In this document: positions 25,529-33,130 of the stretch, in pieces | How positions within the stretch are numbered: the stretch's first letter is position 1 | Layout: each line of letters opens with the position of its first letter | NCBI RefSeq assembly: GCF_002295065.1 | Contig: NZ_NSGG01000007.1 | Span: forward strand, 124,001 to 188,000 | Direction: 5' to 3' | DNA: 64,000 bases | Origin: Mesorhizobium sp. WSM3859 | GTDB taxonomy: Bacteria; Pseudomonadota; Alphaproteobacteria; Rhizobiales; Rhizobiaceae | Notes under the pieces: generated by a model | What the model was told of the DNA's origin: nothing | Seen by the model: the letters and a program-made list of their open reading frames with translations, nothing else | Databases searched by the model: none | Made by a program: the position numbers and the translations under genes

Positions 25529-26382
25529 TTGGGATAGACAGGTCCCGCTACCACAACCGCTCTGACCAGTGGCGGCGGCGCGCTGGCGCGCGACGTTCAC
25601 GCGCCACGCGATGGGCAAGCGTCCCGCTTCGTCTTGTGCTTGTGACAGTCGCCGCGGTCTCCGCCCTGGTCACGCAATTCGTCATGCACAACAGCGGGCC
25701 GCTGCCGGAAATCAACCTGCAGAACATCATCAAGCCGCGGCCGGTTTCGATCGCCGGCGTCGCCTCGGTGATCGACGGCGACACGATCGAGCTCCACGGC
25801 CAGCGCGTGCGCTTCAACGGCATCGACGCGCCGGAGAGCCGGCAATATTGCGACGACGCGAAAGGCTTCGAATATCCCTGCGGCCGCCGCTCCGCCGAGG
25901 CACTGGATAAATTCCTGGCGGCCTCCAGGCCGGTGCAGTGTGCATTCGTGACCTGGGATCGTTACGGGCGCTTTGTCGGCAATTGCACCCGAGCTGACGG
26001 GGCGGACGTCGCTGCCTGGATGGTCGAGCACGGGCAAGCACTGGACTGGCCGAAATACAGCGACGGCGCCTATACCGCGCAACAGGCAAAGGCGCAGGGG
26101 GCGAAGCTCGGCCTATGGGTGGGCAATTTCCAGGCGCCCTGGGATTGGCGGGCGCAGCACAGCGACGATGTGCAAGCGCCGGCAACGCCAACCTTCGCGC
26201 TCGGCAGCGGCAATGCCGGCTGCAACATCAAGGGCAACATTTCGGCGGAAGGCGAGCGGATCTACCATGTGCCCGGGCAGAAATATTACAGCGTCACCAT
26301 AATCAACCAGGCCAAGGGCGAAAGGTGGTTCTGCTCGGAGGCCGAGGCTGTTGCGGCGGGGTGGCGGCGGTCGAAGCGGTGA
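25525..26382 (+). CDS. membrane-anchored or secreted thermonuclease (SNase-like)
   Basis: The 285-residue protein starts at a GTG overlapping the previous stop (GTGA). One hydrophobic segment (LRLVLVTVAAVSALVTQFVM) anchors or exports it. A staphylococcal-nuclease-like domain follows with VIDGDTIELHGQRVRFNGID APES and later WDRYGRFVG. The C-terminus carries a small domain (CNIKGNISAEGERIYHVPGQ) of the kind found after SNase domains in rhizobial proteins. It would degrade DNA or RNA in the periplasm or outside the cell. Confidence 0.85.
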   Translation: MIGIDRSRYHNRSDQWRRRAGARRSRATRWASVPLRLVLVTVAAVSALVTQFVMHNSGPLPEINLQNIIKPRPVSIAGVASVIDGDTIELHGQRVRFNGIDAPESRQYCDDAKGFEYPCGRRSAEALDKFLAASRPVQCAFVTWDRYGRFVGNCTRADGADVAAWMVEHGQALDWPKYSDGAYTAQQAKAQGAKLGLWVGNFQAPWDWRAQHSDDVQAPATPTFALGSGNAGCNIKGNISAEGERIYHVPGQKYYSVTIINQAKGERWFCSEAEAVAAGWRRSKR

Positions 26383-26503
26383 CTTTGTCAGGCGTACGCC
26401 CAACGCAGCGGCTACCGTCGGGCTAAGTCTCGGAGATCTCCGGATTTGCATTTTTCCGACTCGGAAGCGAAGATGCGATTCCTTGTTAATCACTGGAACA
26501 GTC

Positions 26504-28624
26504 ATGCCGACCTTTACTACCAAGCAGCTCGACAACTTTCGCGAGGCGGCAGTTTCGCTGAAGCTATTTAGTAGAGCAGAGTTGACCGACGAAAAAGATC
26601 GTTCGCTCATTGAGAAGCTCTACGTTGACCCTCTTCCGAATGAACAAGTCTTCAAAACGCTATTGGCACCGAGCACCACCCTCATTGTCGGGCGTAAGGG
26701 AACCGGCAAGTCCACTGTCTTTCAGCGGGTTCAGCACGAAATCCGCAAAAACAAAATGAGCGCCATCTCGGCCTATATGGACATTCGCAACGTGTTCGAA
26801 GCGTCCCAAATAGATCCCGGGATGGCTAGCAAAGCAGAGGGGTTCGACAACGCTCTTTCCGCCGACCAACTTCACAAATTTCTCTTATATAAGAGATTCT
26901 TTCAAACACTAATAACGGACCTTCGGGACGAACTTAGGTCACAGGTTGAGCAGAGCTTTCTTGGAAAGTTGAAGCAACGTTTATCTGGGACGTCGTCAGA
27001 AGTGTTTTCCGGTATCGACAGGGTATTGGCGAATCTGGAGAAGCCAGACTACGAAAACATTGGCGGATTTGTTAAGAAAGAGCAGAAGGTCACGTCTTCT
27101 CAAAAGCTCGGCGATAAGGAATCAGTGTCTGGCAAAGTCGGTGCTTCTGAGAGCGGTATATCTTTTGCGGCAGAGGGAAGCATAGAGACACAGCGCGCGG
27201 ACGAGCGCGCCGATGAGGAGGTATATACGCAACTGCTTATGCGTGTAATCGGTGTGAACGATGTGCTGGCTGAACTGAAGAAGATCCTCTCGGCTCTCGG
27301 CATAAAGCACTTGTACCTGTTTCTGGACGATTTTTCTGAACTTCCACGCGAAGCAATGCACGTCTTAGTTGACGCTCTGATATCGCCCCTGTCTAGATGG
27401 TCGGATTTTATCAAGTTCAAGATCGCTGCGTATCCAGGTCGAGTTTACCTCGGCTCGCTCGACGCCACGAAAATGGAAGTCCTAAACTTGGATATGTACG
27501 GTCTTTATGGCGGATCAGGCGTAAACAAGATGGAGGAAAAAGCCGTAGATTTCGTGCAGAGGTTGGTTGAGAAGCGGATCCAACATTACTGTAAAGGTGG
27601 AAGCGCGACGTATTTCAATCTAAGGAGCGCCTCTGAGCTATGGCGATCTCTCTTTTACGCGTCTATGGCCAATCCGAGGACTCTTGGTCATGTCTTATTG
27701 TACGCGCACGAGGCGAATCTCATCTACGGCAATTCCGTCGGCGTCCAGGCTGTCCAAGAGGCGGCGCAGCGGTATTACGAAGAGAAGATTGCCCCGTTTT
27801 TCACCACGGGAAGGTATAAGATCGCTTTTGAAGAAAGATCGTCTATCTTTTCCCTTAAGGAGCTGTTGGAGAGGATCGTCTCCAGGGCGCGGAGTATTCG
27901 GCAGGAGGGTTCTCGAGAGGGTGGGTCCTCCCGATCGCGACCGTTCTCTAGCCATTTCTACGTTGCGCATGATTATGACGATCTGCTTCTCTCACTAGAA
28001 TTGTCGTTTTTTCTGACAAAGTACTTTGAGCAATCGGACAGGGCGGGTAACCGCGTTTCTGTATATGCGCTTAATTACGGGCTCTGTAATAAGTATCAAA
28101 TCAGCTTTGGTCGCCCGACGGAACGCCGAGAGGACAGGTTGTATTTTGTCGACAGGCAGTTTGATTATAATGGAATACTTAGAGAGTATATGAATGAGAA
28201 TCAGGAGATAAAGTGCGAAGATTGCAAATCAGAATTTGATATGGCGATGCTGCCGGCGCTGAAAATGCTGAACATGAAGTGCCCAAGCTGCGGGAAAGGT
28301 CAATGCCGGGTTGTTAATTTGTCCAAGAAGTATGGGGATATGCTGGAGGCGATCAGTCCAGAGCTGCTATTGCCCGATGCTGAGCTGGGTATAATGCAAA
28401 TTTTGTTCGCAGAAGCGGATACTTTGGTTGCCTCTCAGATTGCCGCGGAGCTCGATTGCTCTGGACAGCTTGTTGGCAGAAGAGGGAAAAATCTTGCGGA
28501 AAGAGCTCTTGTTGAACGAGAGCATTCTGGCAGTGTATATCGCTACACACTCACGCATCAGGCGAAGGCCGCATATTTTAGCGATTCTAACGAGGATCCC
28601 CTGTCTCTGTCTGACGCCGGGTGA
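26504..28624 (+). CDS. P-loop ATPase with zinc ribbon and C-terminal winged helix; candidate defence gene
   Basis: I start this at the ATG at 26504 (706 residues); the open frame continues upstream but is not protein-like. The N-terminal half is a P-loop ATPase with Walker A GRKGTGKS (63-70) and Walker B HLYLFLDDFSEL (Asp275-Asp276). A four-cysteine zinc ribbon spans C571-x2-C574 to C593-x2-C596, and a winged-helix-like segment covers about 629-690. Base composition is visibly poorer in GC than all neighbours, a sign of transfer. It converges on the phage repressor with only 23 bases between stops, the position where lambda keeps rexAB. A role in phage exclusion is inferred from place and architecture only. 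Confidence 0.72.
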   Translation: MPTFTTKQLDNFREAAVSLKLFSRAELTDEKDRSLIEKLYVDPLPNEQVFKTLLAPSTTLIVGRKGTGKSTVFQRVQHEIRKNKMSAISAYMDIRNVFEASQIDPGMASKAEGFDNALSADQLHKFLLYKRFFQTLITDLRDELRSQVEQSFLGKLKQRLSGTSSEVFSGIDRVLANLEKPDYENIGGFVKKEQKVTSSQKLGDKESVSGKVGASESGISFAAEGSIETQRADERADEEVYTQLLMRVIGVNDVLAELKKILSALGIKHLYLFLDDFSELPREAMHVLVDALISPLSRWSDFIKFKIAAYPGRVYLGSLDATKMEVLNLDMYGLYGGSGVNKMEEKAVDFVQRLVEKRIQHYCKGGSATYFNLRSASELWRSLFYASMANPRTLGHVLLYAHEANLIYGNSVGVQAVQEAAQRYYEEKIAPFFTTGRYKIAFEERSSIFSLKELLERIVSRARSIRQEGSREGGSSRSRPFSSHFYVAHDYDDLLLSLELSFFLTKYFEQSDRAGNRVSVYALNYGLCNKYQISFGRPTERREDRLYFVDRQFDYNGILREYMNENQEIKCEDCKSEFDMAMLPALKMLNMKCPSCGKGQCRVVNLSKKYGDMLEAISPELLLPDAELGIMQILFAEADTLVASQIAAELDCSGQLVGRRGKNLAERALVEREHSGSVYRYTLTHQAKAAYFSDSNEDPLSLSDAG

Positions 28625-28647
28625 GACAAGAATGGTCAAGCGCGGGG

Positions 28648-29352
28648 TCACCGCGCATTGTACTTCCCCACCACCCGATGGCAGATCGGCCAGTCGACCC
28701 GGCTCTCCGTGAACGTCTTCGCCGGCCGATATTGCTCGAGCGTCCATTCACGGTCGTTCATGCCAACCAGGCGCTTGATGATGGCTTCCTCGTCGCCGCG
28801 CTCCTTAGGCGGTGTGTGGAAGAACACGGCGTCCGAATCGCGCGCGGGCTGCAGATGCGGGTTCACCAGCGCGGTGTCGCCCGGCCAATAGGCGGGGATC
28901 ATGGATTCGCCGCGCACCAGGATACCGTAGCCCCCGCGCACATTCTGCAACACCGCCGGCCGCTTCACCCAGTCGATCGCTTCGAACGTGACGATCATAT
29001 GGCCTTCGCCGCCCATCGCCGCGGCGAAGATCGGCAGGTCGCGGCCGCCGACCAACTCGTCGCCGGGGATGATCGGCGTGCGCGAGGCTCTCGGCTTCCG
29101 CTCGCGCACGATCGGCACCGGTGCTGCGCCTGAGGCATCAAGCAGCCAACCGACATCGGTCTTGAGCAGCGCGGCGAGCTCGGGCAGCCGCTCCATAGAG
29201 GGGCGGGTGGTGTCCGCCTCCCATTGCGTAACCGAGACGCGTTTGATTTTGAAATGATCGGCGATGTCGTTCTGGGTCAGGCCGGCAGCCTCCCGCGCCT
29301 GGCGCAGGCGCTGGCCGAGGGTCGTCGAGTCGGTGCGTGTCGTCGCGATCAT
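28648..29352 (-). CDS. phage repressor: XRE HTH plus S24 LexA-like peptidase
   Basis: The 234-residue protein has an XRE helix-turn-helix at about 12-65 (LGQRLRQAREAAGLTQNDIA) and a C-terminal S24 domain with the Ser150 nucleophile (RGESMIPAYWPGD) and Lys193 (EAIIKRLVG). This dyad suggests RecA-stimulated self-cleavage and SOS induction of the prophage, though I see no clear cleavage site. It is divergent from the cro-like gene; the promoter region between them carries the operator GTAGGTA-N5-TACCTAC. It should also bind the identical operator at 9775-9793. Confidence 0.9.
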   Translation of the reverse strand: MIATTRTDSTTLGQRLRQAREAAGLTQNDIADHFKIKRVSVTQWEADTTRPSMERLPELAALLKTDVGWLLDASGAAPVPIVRERKPRASRTPIIPGDELVGGRDLPIFAAAMGGEGHMIVTFEAIDWVKRPAVLQNVRGGYGILVRGESMIPAYWPGDTALVNPHLQPARDSDAVFFHTPPKERGDEEAIIKRLVGMNDREWTLEQYRPAKTFTESRVDWPICHRVVGKYNAR

Positions 29353-29399
29353 GCCCCAGCATAGTAATTATTGCTTACTTTTTTGCAAGCGATTGCCTG

Positions 29400-29429
29400 T
29401 TGACATAGTAGGTAAGTAATACCTACCAT
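29400..29429 (+). promoter_or_regulatory. rightward phage promoter with operator (pR-like)
   Basis: TTGACA (29400-29405) and TACCAT (29424-29429) are 18 bases apart, with the operator GTAGGTA-N5-TACCTAC at 29408-29426 filling the spacer, so a bound repressor would block polymerase. The -10 lies only a few bases from the ATG at 29436, so the transcript has almost no leader. A second weaker symmetry, GTAA-N7-TTAC, lies at about 29363-29377 toward the repressor gene. Confidence 0.82.
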
Positions 29430-29435
29430 CATGCC

Positions 29436-29684
29436 ATGATCGAAATCGTCAGAATCGCAGCCGCCAAGGTTGGCGGATTGGGCGCGCTCGCCTCGCATCT
29501 GGGCATCCGCCACCAGGCTTTCTACTCGTGGAAGCGGGTGCCGGCCGAACGCGTGCTCGACATCGAGCGCGCCACCGGCATCTCGCGCCACGCGCAGCGG
29601 CCCGACCTCTTCGGTCCCGATATCCTTGCCGGTCCCGCATCCTCCCAAGCCGGGGCCGGCAGTGGCGAGGAGGCGCCGCGATGA
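29436..29684 (+). CDS. Cro/YdaS-like HTH regulator
   Basis: The 82-residue protein begins MIEIVRIAAAKVGGLGALAS and has HLGIRHQAFYSWKRVPAERV followed by IERATGISRHAQRPD, the pattern of YdaS/Cro-type regulators. As first gene of the rightward early operon, directly under the pR-like operator, it should act as Cro, counteracting the S24 repressor. The message is nearly leaderless. Confidence 0.8.
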   Translation: MIEIVRIAAAKVGGLGALASHLGIRHQAFYSWKRVPAERVLDIERATGISRHAQRPDLFGPDILAGPASSQAGAGSGEEAPR

Positions 29685-29971
29685 GCCGCGCCTCCTCGAT
29701 CAAAGTGCCGGCAAATGGCCGGGAAAGCCGGAATACGTCGGTGGATTTCACGCTCTTCGCGCTCTTTCTCGAAGCCCGGCGCATTCATCGCGGCAAGTCG
29801 CCGACGCGCGTGGCGCGGGAAGCCGATGTCGAGCTCGACGCCGTGTTTCGCGCCGCGCGCGGCCGCGATCCGGGCGCCAACGAGTTCCTCGCGCTCTGCG
29901 CCTGGATCGGCGAGGAGCCGGCGCTGTTTTTCAAAAAGGGGGTCAGGCATGGTCAAGCTCGCTGCCTATGA
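29681..29971 (+). CDS. early phage regulator-like protein
   Basis: The 96-residue product starts at an ATG overlapping the previous stop (ATGA), with GAGGAGG before it. Residues from about 23 read DFTLFALFLEARRIHRGKSP TRVAREADVE, which looks like a helix-turn-helix of the XRE kind. It likely binds DNA and belongs to the early regulatory operon; its target is unknown. Confidence 0.6.
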   Translation: MSRASSIKVPANGRESRNTSVDFTLFALFLEARRIHRGKSPTRVAREADVELDAVFRAARGRDPGANEFLALCAWIGEEPALFFKKGVRHGQARCL

Positions 29972-30245
29972 TTATCGCGAATTGGGCAAACTCTTGCGGG
30001 CCAAGCTCAATGAAGACGGCCGCGGCTGGCGCGTCTGCGCCGGCGCCATCGGGGTAAGCGCCTCCGACCTTTCCCGCATCTGCAACGGCCAGAGTGTCTC
30101 GGCTCCAAAGGTCATCGCCGTATGCGACTGGCTCAGGCTTTCCTTCCGTGCCTTCTACCTGCCGCCACCGGCCGAGCCGAGGCCGGAGATCGCCGAAATG
30201 TTTCATGGGAAGAGCACTGAAACAGAAAGGTCCGTCGATGTCTGA
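29949..30245 (+). CDS. early phage HTH protein
   Basis: The 98-residue protein contains an XRE-like helix-turn-helix: RVCAGAIGVSASDLSRICNG QSVSAPKVIAVCDWL. It overlaps the previous gene by 23 bases and the next by 8, so the early genes form one tight operon. A regulatory role is inferred. Confidence 0.68.
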   Translation: MVKLAAYDYRELGKLLRAKLNEDGRGWRVCAGAIGVSASDLSRICNGQSVSAPKVIAVCDWLRLSFRAFYLPPPAEPRPEIAEMFHGKSTETERSVDV

Positions 30246-30471
30246 GATGCCGGCAATCTTTGGCAGGCCGGAAGGCATCTGCCCGCGCAAGCTGTTCCGC
30301 CTGCCGCTGCCCATGCAGGCCGAAGGCGTTAGGCTGCTGTTCGAGATGGGGCAGAGCGTCGGGCAGGTGAGTGCTCGGCTTGGACTATCCGCTCGGCAGT
30401 TGCGCGCGCTGGCTGAAAACGGAGACGTGTTTTCGCGCGGCGGTGAGGGGATCGGAAGCGAACTGGGATGA
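30238..30471 (+). CDS. small early phage protein
   Basis: The 77-residue product ends with GQSVGQVSARLGLSARQLRA LAENGDVF, a plausible helix-turn-helix for DNA binding, after a basic proline-rich start. It is the last rightward gene before the reverse-strand membrane protein gene interrupts the operon. Function not known. Confidence 0.55.
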   Translation: MSEMPAIFGRPEGICPRKLFRLPLPMQAEGVRLLFEMGQSVGQVSARLGLSARQLRALAENGDVFSRGGEGIGSELG

Positions 30472-30536
30472 GCGGTCCTGCAGAGATCATAGGTGACTAT
30501 CGTTTGCTCCGCGGAGAGAGCTTGCGTGAAGCAGTA

Positions 30537-31832
30537 TCAATTCACCTTTGGTGCTGTCTCCTGACCGTAGCGCAACAACTCGGTAAAGTGGGGAGCATCA
30601 ACTGTGTCGCCGCCGTGACCTGGCGCACGACGGAACAAAGCTTCCAAAATGGCTCCGCGGTCCTGCTTTACTGCAGCATCCCGTTCGATGAGAAAAAGGT
30701 AGGTGTTCAGCATCGTAACGCGTTGGCGTGCATCATCCATAAGGAGAAGAGATCGGGTGTTGTATCTAACTACCAATCTGATCAACCAAATAACGAAACC
30801 AAGCGGGGACGTGATAAGAACAAGTCGACCGAGCGCGGCCACGGTTGCGGCTACATCGTTGTTCGTGGGCGCACCAGCGATCATCGTTGCTTCAATATTT
30901 TTGAGAAACTCAAGAATGCCAGCCCGGAACCAAAACGCGCCGCTTGGCACCGCTATCAGCATCAAAAGCAAAATGGCTCCGGATATGTAAAACGCCAAGG
31001 CTGCAGACCTACCTGTATCTCCCCAGAGCTTCGTCGCCTCCCGAAGTTTGAGGCGTTCTTCAATCGCAGATCTCAGATTGTCGAAATCGGTCTCGAAGGC
31101 CTCCGTCTTCTCCTGAAAGAGAGTTCCGTACTGTCCCAACGTCTCAAGACGAATCTGAAGTGCGGCGACGTTCTCCGTCTCTGCTCGGGCTGCTTTGGAA
31201 AGGGCATCGAGTTGAGCCGAGAGTTCACCAAATCGCGCTTTGAAATAGGCAATTGGAAGCTCAAACTCTTCTGGCGTGCCCGTCATCATCAGGTAAGTTT
31301 CAAGACGCGCGGTCGCAATGCGGACAGACGGTATAATGGTCCTTACGATTTCTTCGTTCATTTGTACGTCGGAGAATCGGGTCGCCTTTACGTAAGCGGC
31401 GACCATCAGGGCAACCCAGTCTTGGTAATATTGGGAATCCCTGTCGGACTCGACGGCAGCCATGAAGTTGGTGGTGTCTTCCTCGGTGAGGATAGGAACG
31501 CGATTGGCGCTCGCAACTATGAACCTGGAGCTATCCTGGACAACCAAGTTGGGTCGGACGAGTCGCGCGACCTGAGCTACATACTGGGTAGCAAACGAGT
31601 CGACAGCCGATTTCACATCGGCGTTGTCTACCTTGGTCGCAAGCGCACTTACTCGAGCAAACAAGTTCCGGTGCACAGCCTCTTGGTCGCGCGCAGCAGA
31701 ATCGGCCGCAGCGCGCGCATGCGGCCCTTCGAAAATCCGATCGCGATAACCAAACAGCCGAGCAACCCGTTGTATATCATTGTTGCTGGCTCCCATCTCA
31801 GGAACCGTTGCCCGCAGATCCGCAATGTCCAT
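30537..31832 (-). CDS. reverse-strand membrane protein (DUF6161-like), candidate accessory or exclusion gene
   Basis: The 431-residue protein has a soluble helical N-terminal 250 residues with coiled-coil character (KARFGELSAQLDALSKAARA, AIEERLKLREATKLW). Two transmembrane helices follow at about 280-300 and 335-360 (ALAFYISGAILLLMLIAVPS; LVLITSPLGFVIWLIRLVV). The C-terminus, MLNTYLFLIERDAA to ILEALFRRAPG, resembles the end of DUF6161 proteins. It lies against the direction of the early operon and its composition is lower in GC, the hallmarks of a moron expressed from the prophage. A role in superinfection exclusion is inference. Confidence 0.7.
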   Translation of the reverse strand: MDIADLRATVPEMGASNNDIQRVARLFGYRDRIFEGPHARAAADSAARDQEAVHRNLFARVSALATKVDNADVKSAVDSFATQYVAQVARLVRPNLVVQDSSRFIVASANRVPILTEEDTTNFMAAVESDRDSQYYQDWVALMVAAYVKATRFSDVQMNEEIVRTIIPSVRIATARLETYLMMTGTPEEFELPIAYFKARFGELSAQLDALSKAARAETENVAALQIRLETLGQYGTLFQEKTEAFETDFDNLRSAIEERLKLREATKLWGDTGRSAALAFYISGAILLLMLIAVPSGAFWFRAGILEFLKNIEATMIAGAPTNNDVAATVAALGRLVLITSPLGFVIWLIRLVVRYNTRSLLLMDDARQRVTMLNTYLFLIERDAAVKQDRGAILEALFRRAPGHGGDTVDAPHFTELLRYGQETAPKVN

Positions 31833-31894
31833 AGCGATCCCCCACTCAATACTTCATCGTTAACATCGCTAGTCATCACGCGGCAACCGCCCCC

Positions 31895-33130
31895 ATGAAC
31901 AATCCGGTGATCTTCTTTGTCGAGGAGGCCCGTGCTACTTCAATCGAGTACGCCGCCAAGCTGCTCGGTCTGAAGTTCAGCGGGAGCCGATACGAGCACC
32001 CGCAGCCATGCCCGCATTGCGGCGGCACCGACACTTTCGCTTTCAACACCGCCAAGAACAAATGGAATTGCCGCGCCGGCGGCGTCGGCGGCAATGACGG
32101 CATCGGCATGGTGGCGCATTGCGAGGGGCTGGACCTGCATCGCCGCGCGCATTTCCTCGAAGCCTGCGCGATCGTTCTCGGTCGGCCGGTGCCGGACCAG
32201 GCGGAGCAGGAAAGCGCTGAAGAGCACGTCAGACGTTTGAGGCGCATCGAGCAGCGCCGGCGGCACAACGAAAAGCAAGCCGCTGCCAAATCTCAGCTCG
32301 ATTTCCGCGAGCGGGAACGGCAAAGGGCTCGCGCCATCTACGAAGCAGCCGCGCCTGTCGGCAGATACGGGCGACCAGTCGCCGAATATCTCGCCGCGCG
32401 CGGCTGCGGGCAGATCACTTCCTCTCATTGGCTCCGCTATGCGTCCGGCCTTGTCTATTGGCACGGGCAGGACGAGGGAGGACGCCCAGTCGCCCTTCAT
32501 GCCGGGCCCGCGATGATCGCGCCCTTTATGGATCGATCGCTTGTTGCGATCGGTTGCCACATCACCTGGCTCGATCTTGCCTGCGCGCCGAAATTCCGGC
32601 CGCAACTCTTCGATCCTGCCAGCGGCGAGCTGCTGCCGTCGAAGAAGATGCGCGGCTCGAAAAAGGGCGGATTGATCCCGCTGTCCGGCGATCCGTCCGC
32701 GCGGCGCTGGGTCGGCGGCGAGGGGATCGAGAACGGCGCTGCCTTTGCCTGTTGGGAGAACTGGCGGCCCGACACGTTCTATTTCGCAGCCGGCGACCTC
32801 GGCAACCTCGCCGGACCGGCGGCTGCCGGCTCGCGCTTCGCGCATCCGACGCTGAAGAAACCCGACGCCAAAGGCGTGCTGCGGCCGGTGATGGTTGCGG
32901 GGCCTGTTCCTCGGCCCGACCGGGATGCGGAAGACGCCATGTGGGTCGGCGACCACGTCGAGGAGCTGGTGCTGCTGGCCGACGCCGATTCCGAGCGCGT
33001 GATGACGGCGGCCGCCATGGCCCGGGCCCGCGCCAGGCATGCCCGGCCGGGCAGGGCGATACCGATCGTATGGCCGCGCCCAGGTTGCGACTTCGCCGCG
33101 ATGGCGGCGCAGGCAGCGAGGGTCGCGTGA
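31895..33130 (+). CDS. phage primase (CHC2-type zinc finger plus Toprim)
   Basis: The 411-residue protein starts with a zinc-finger primase module: YEHPQPCPHCGGTDTFAFN (C39, C42) and KWNCRAGG (C59). A Toprim-like domain follows, with GIENGAAFACW and VLLADADSER (Asp-x-Asp). It should lay RNA primers for phage replication together with the adjacent helicase, to which it is coupled by a GTGA overlap. Confidence 0.85.
   Translation: MNNPVIFFVEEARATSIEYAAKLLGLKFSGSRYEHPQPCPHCGGTDTFAFNTAKNKWNCRAGGVGGNDGIGMVAHCEGLDLHRRAHFLEACAIVLGRPVPDQAEQESAEEHVRRLRRIEQRRRHNEKQAAAKSQLDFRERERQRARAIYEAAAPVGRYGRPVAEYLAARGCGQITSSHWLRYASGLVYWHGQDEGGRPVALHAGPAMIAPFMDRSLVAIGCHITWLDLACAPKFRPQLFDPASGELLPSKKMRGSKKGGLIPLSGDPSARRWVGGEGIENGAAFACWENWRPDTFYFAAGDLGNLAGPAAAGSRFAHPTLKKPDAKGVLRPVMVAGPVPRPDRDAEDAMWVGDHVEELVLLADADSERVMTAAAMARARARHARPGRAIPIVWPRPGCDFAAMAAQAARVA

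Larger units (their letters stand above)
9918..28624. other. cargo block between the two phage arms (18.7 kb)
   Basis: The genes here (cyclases, acyltransferases, repair and nuclease genes, lipoproteins, recombinase/RepB pair) are host-like and single-gene units on both strands, unlike the tight phage operons on either side. Its borders are close to the pL-like promoter on the left and the repressor stop on the right. No flanking direct repeat was found. Confidence 0.5.

Noticed and set aside
30468..31898. A 476-residue rightward open frame
   Set aside because: It is antisense to the membrane protein gene 31832-30537, whose translation has helices, coiled coil and normal composition, while this frame has none.
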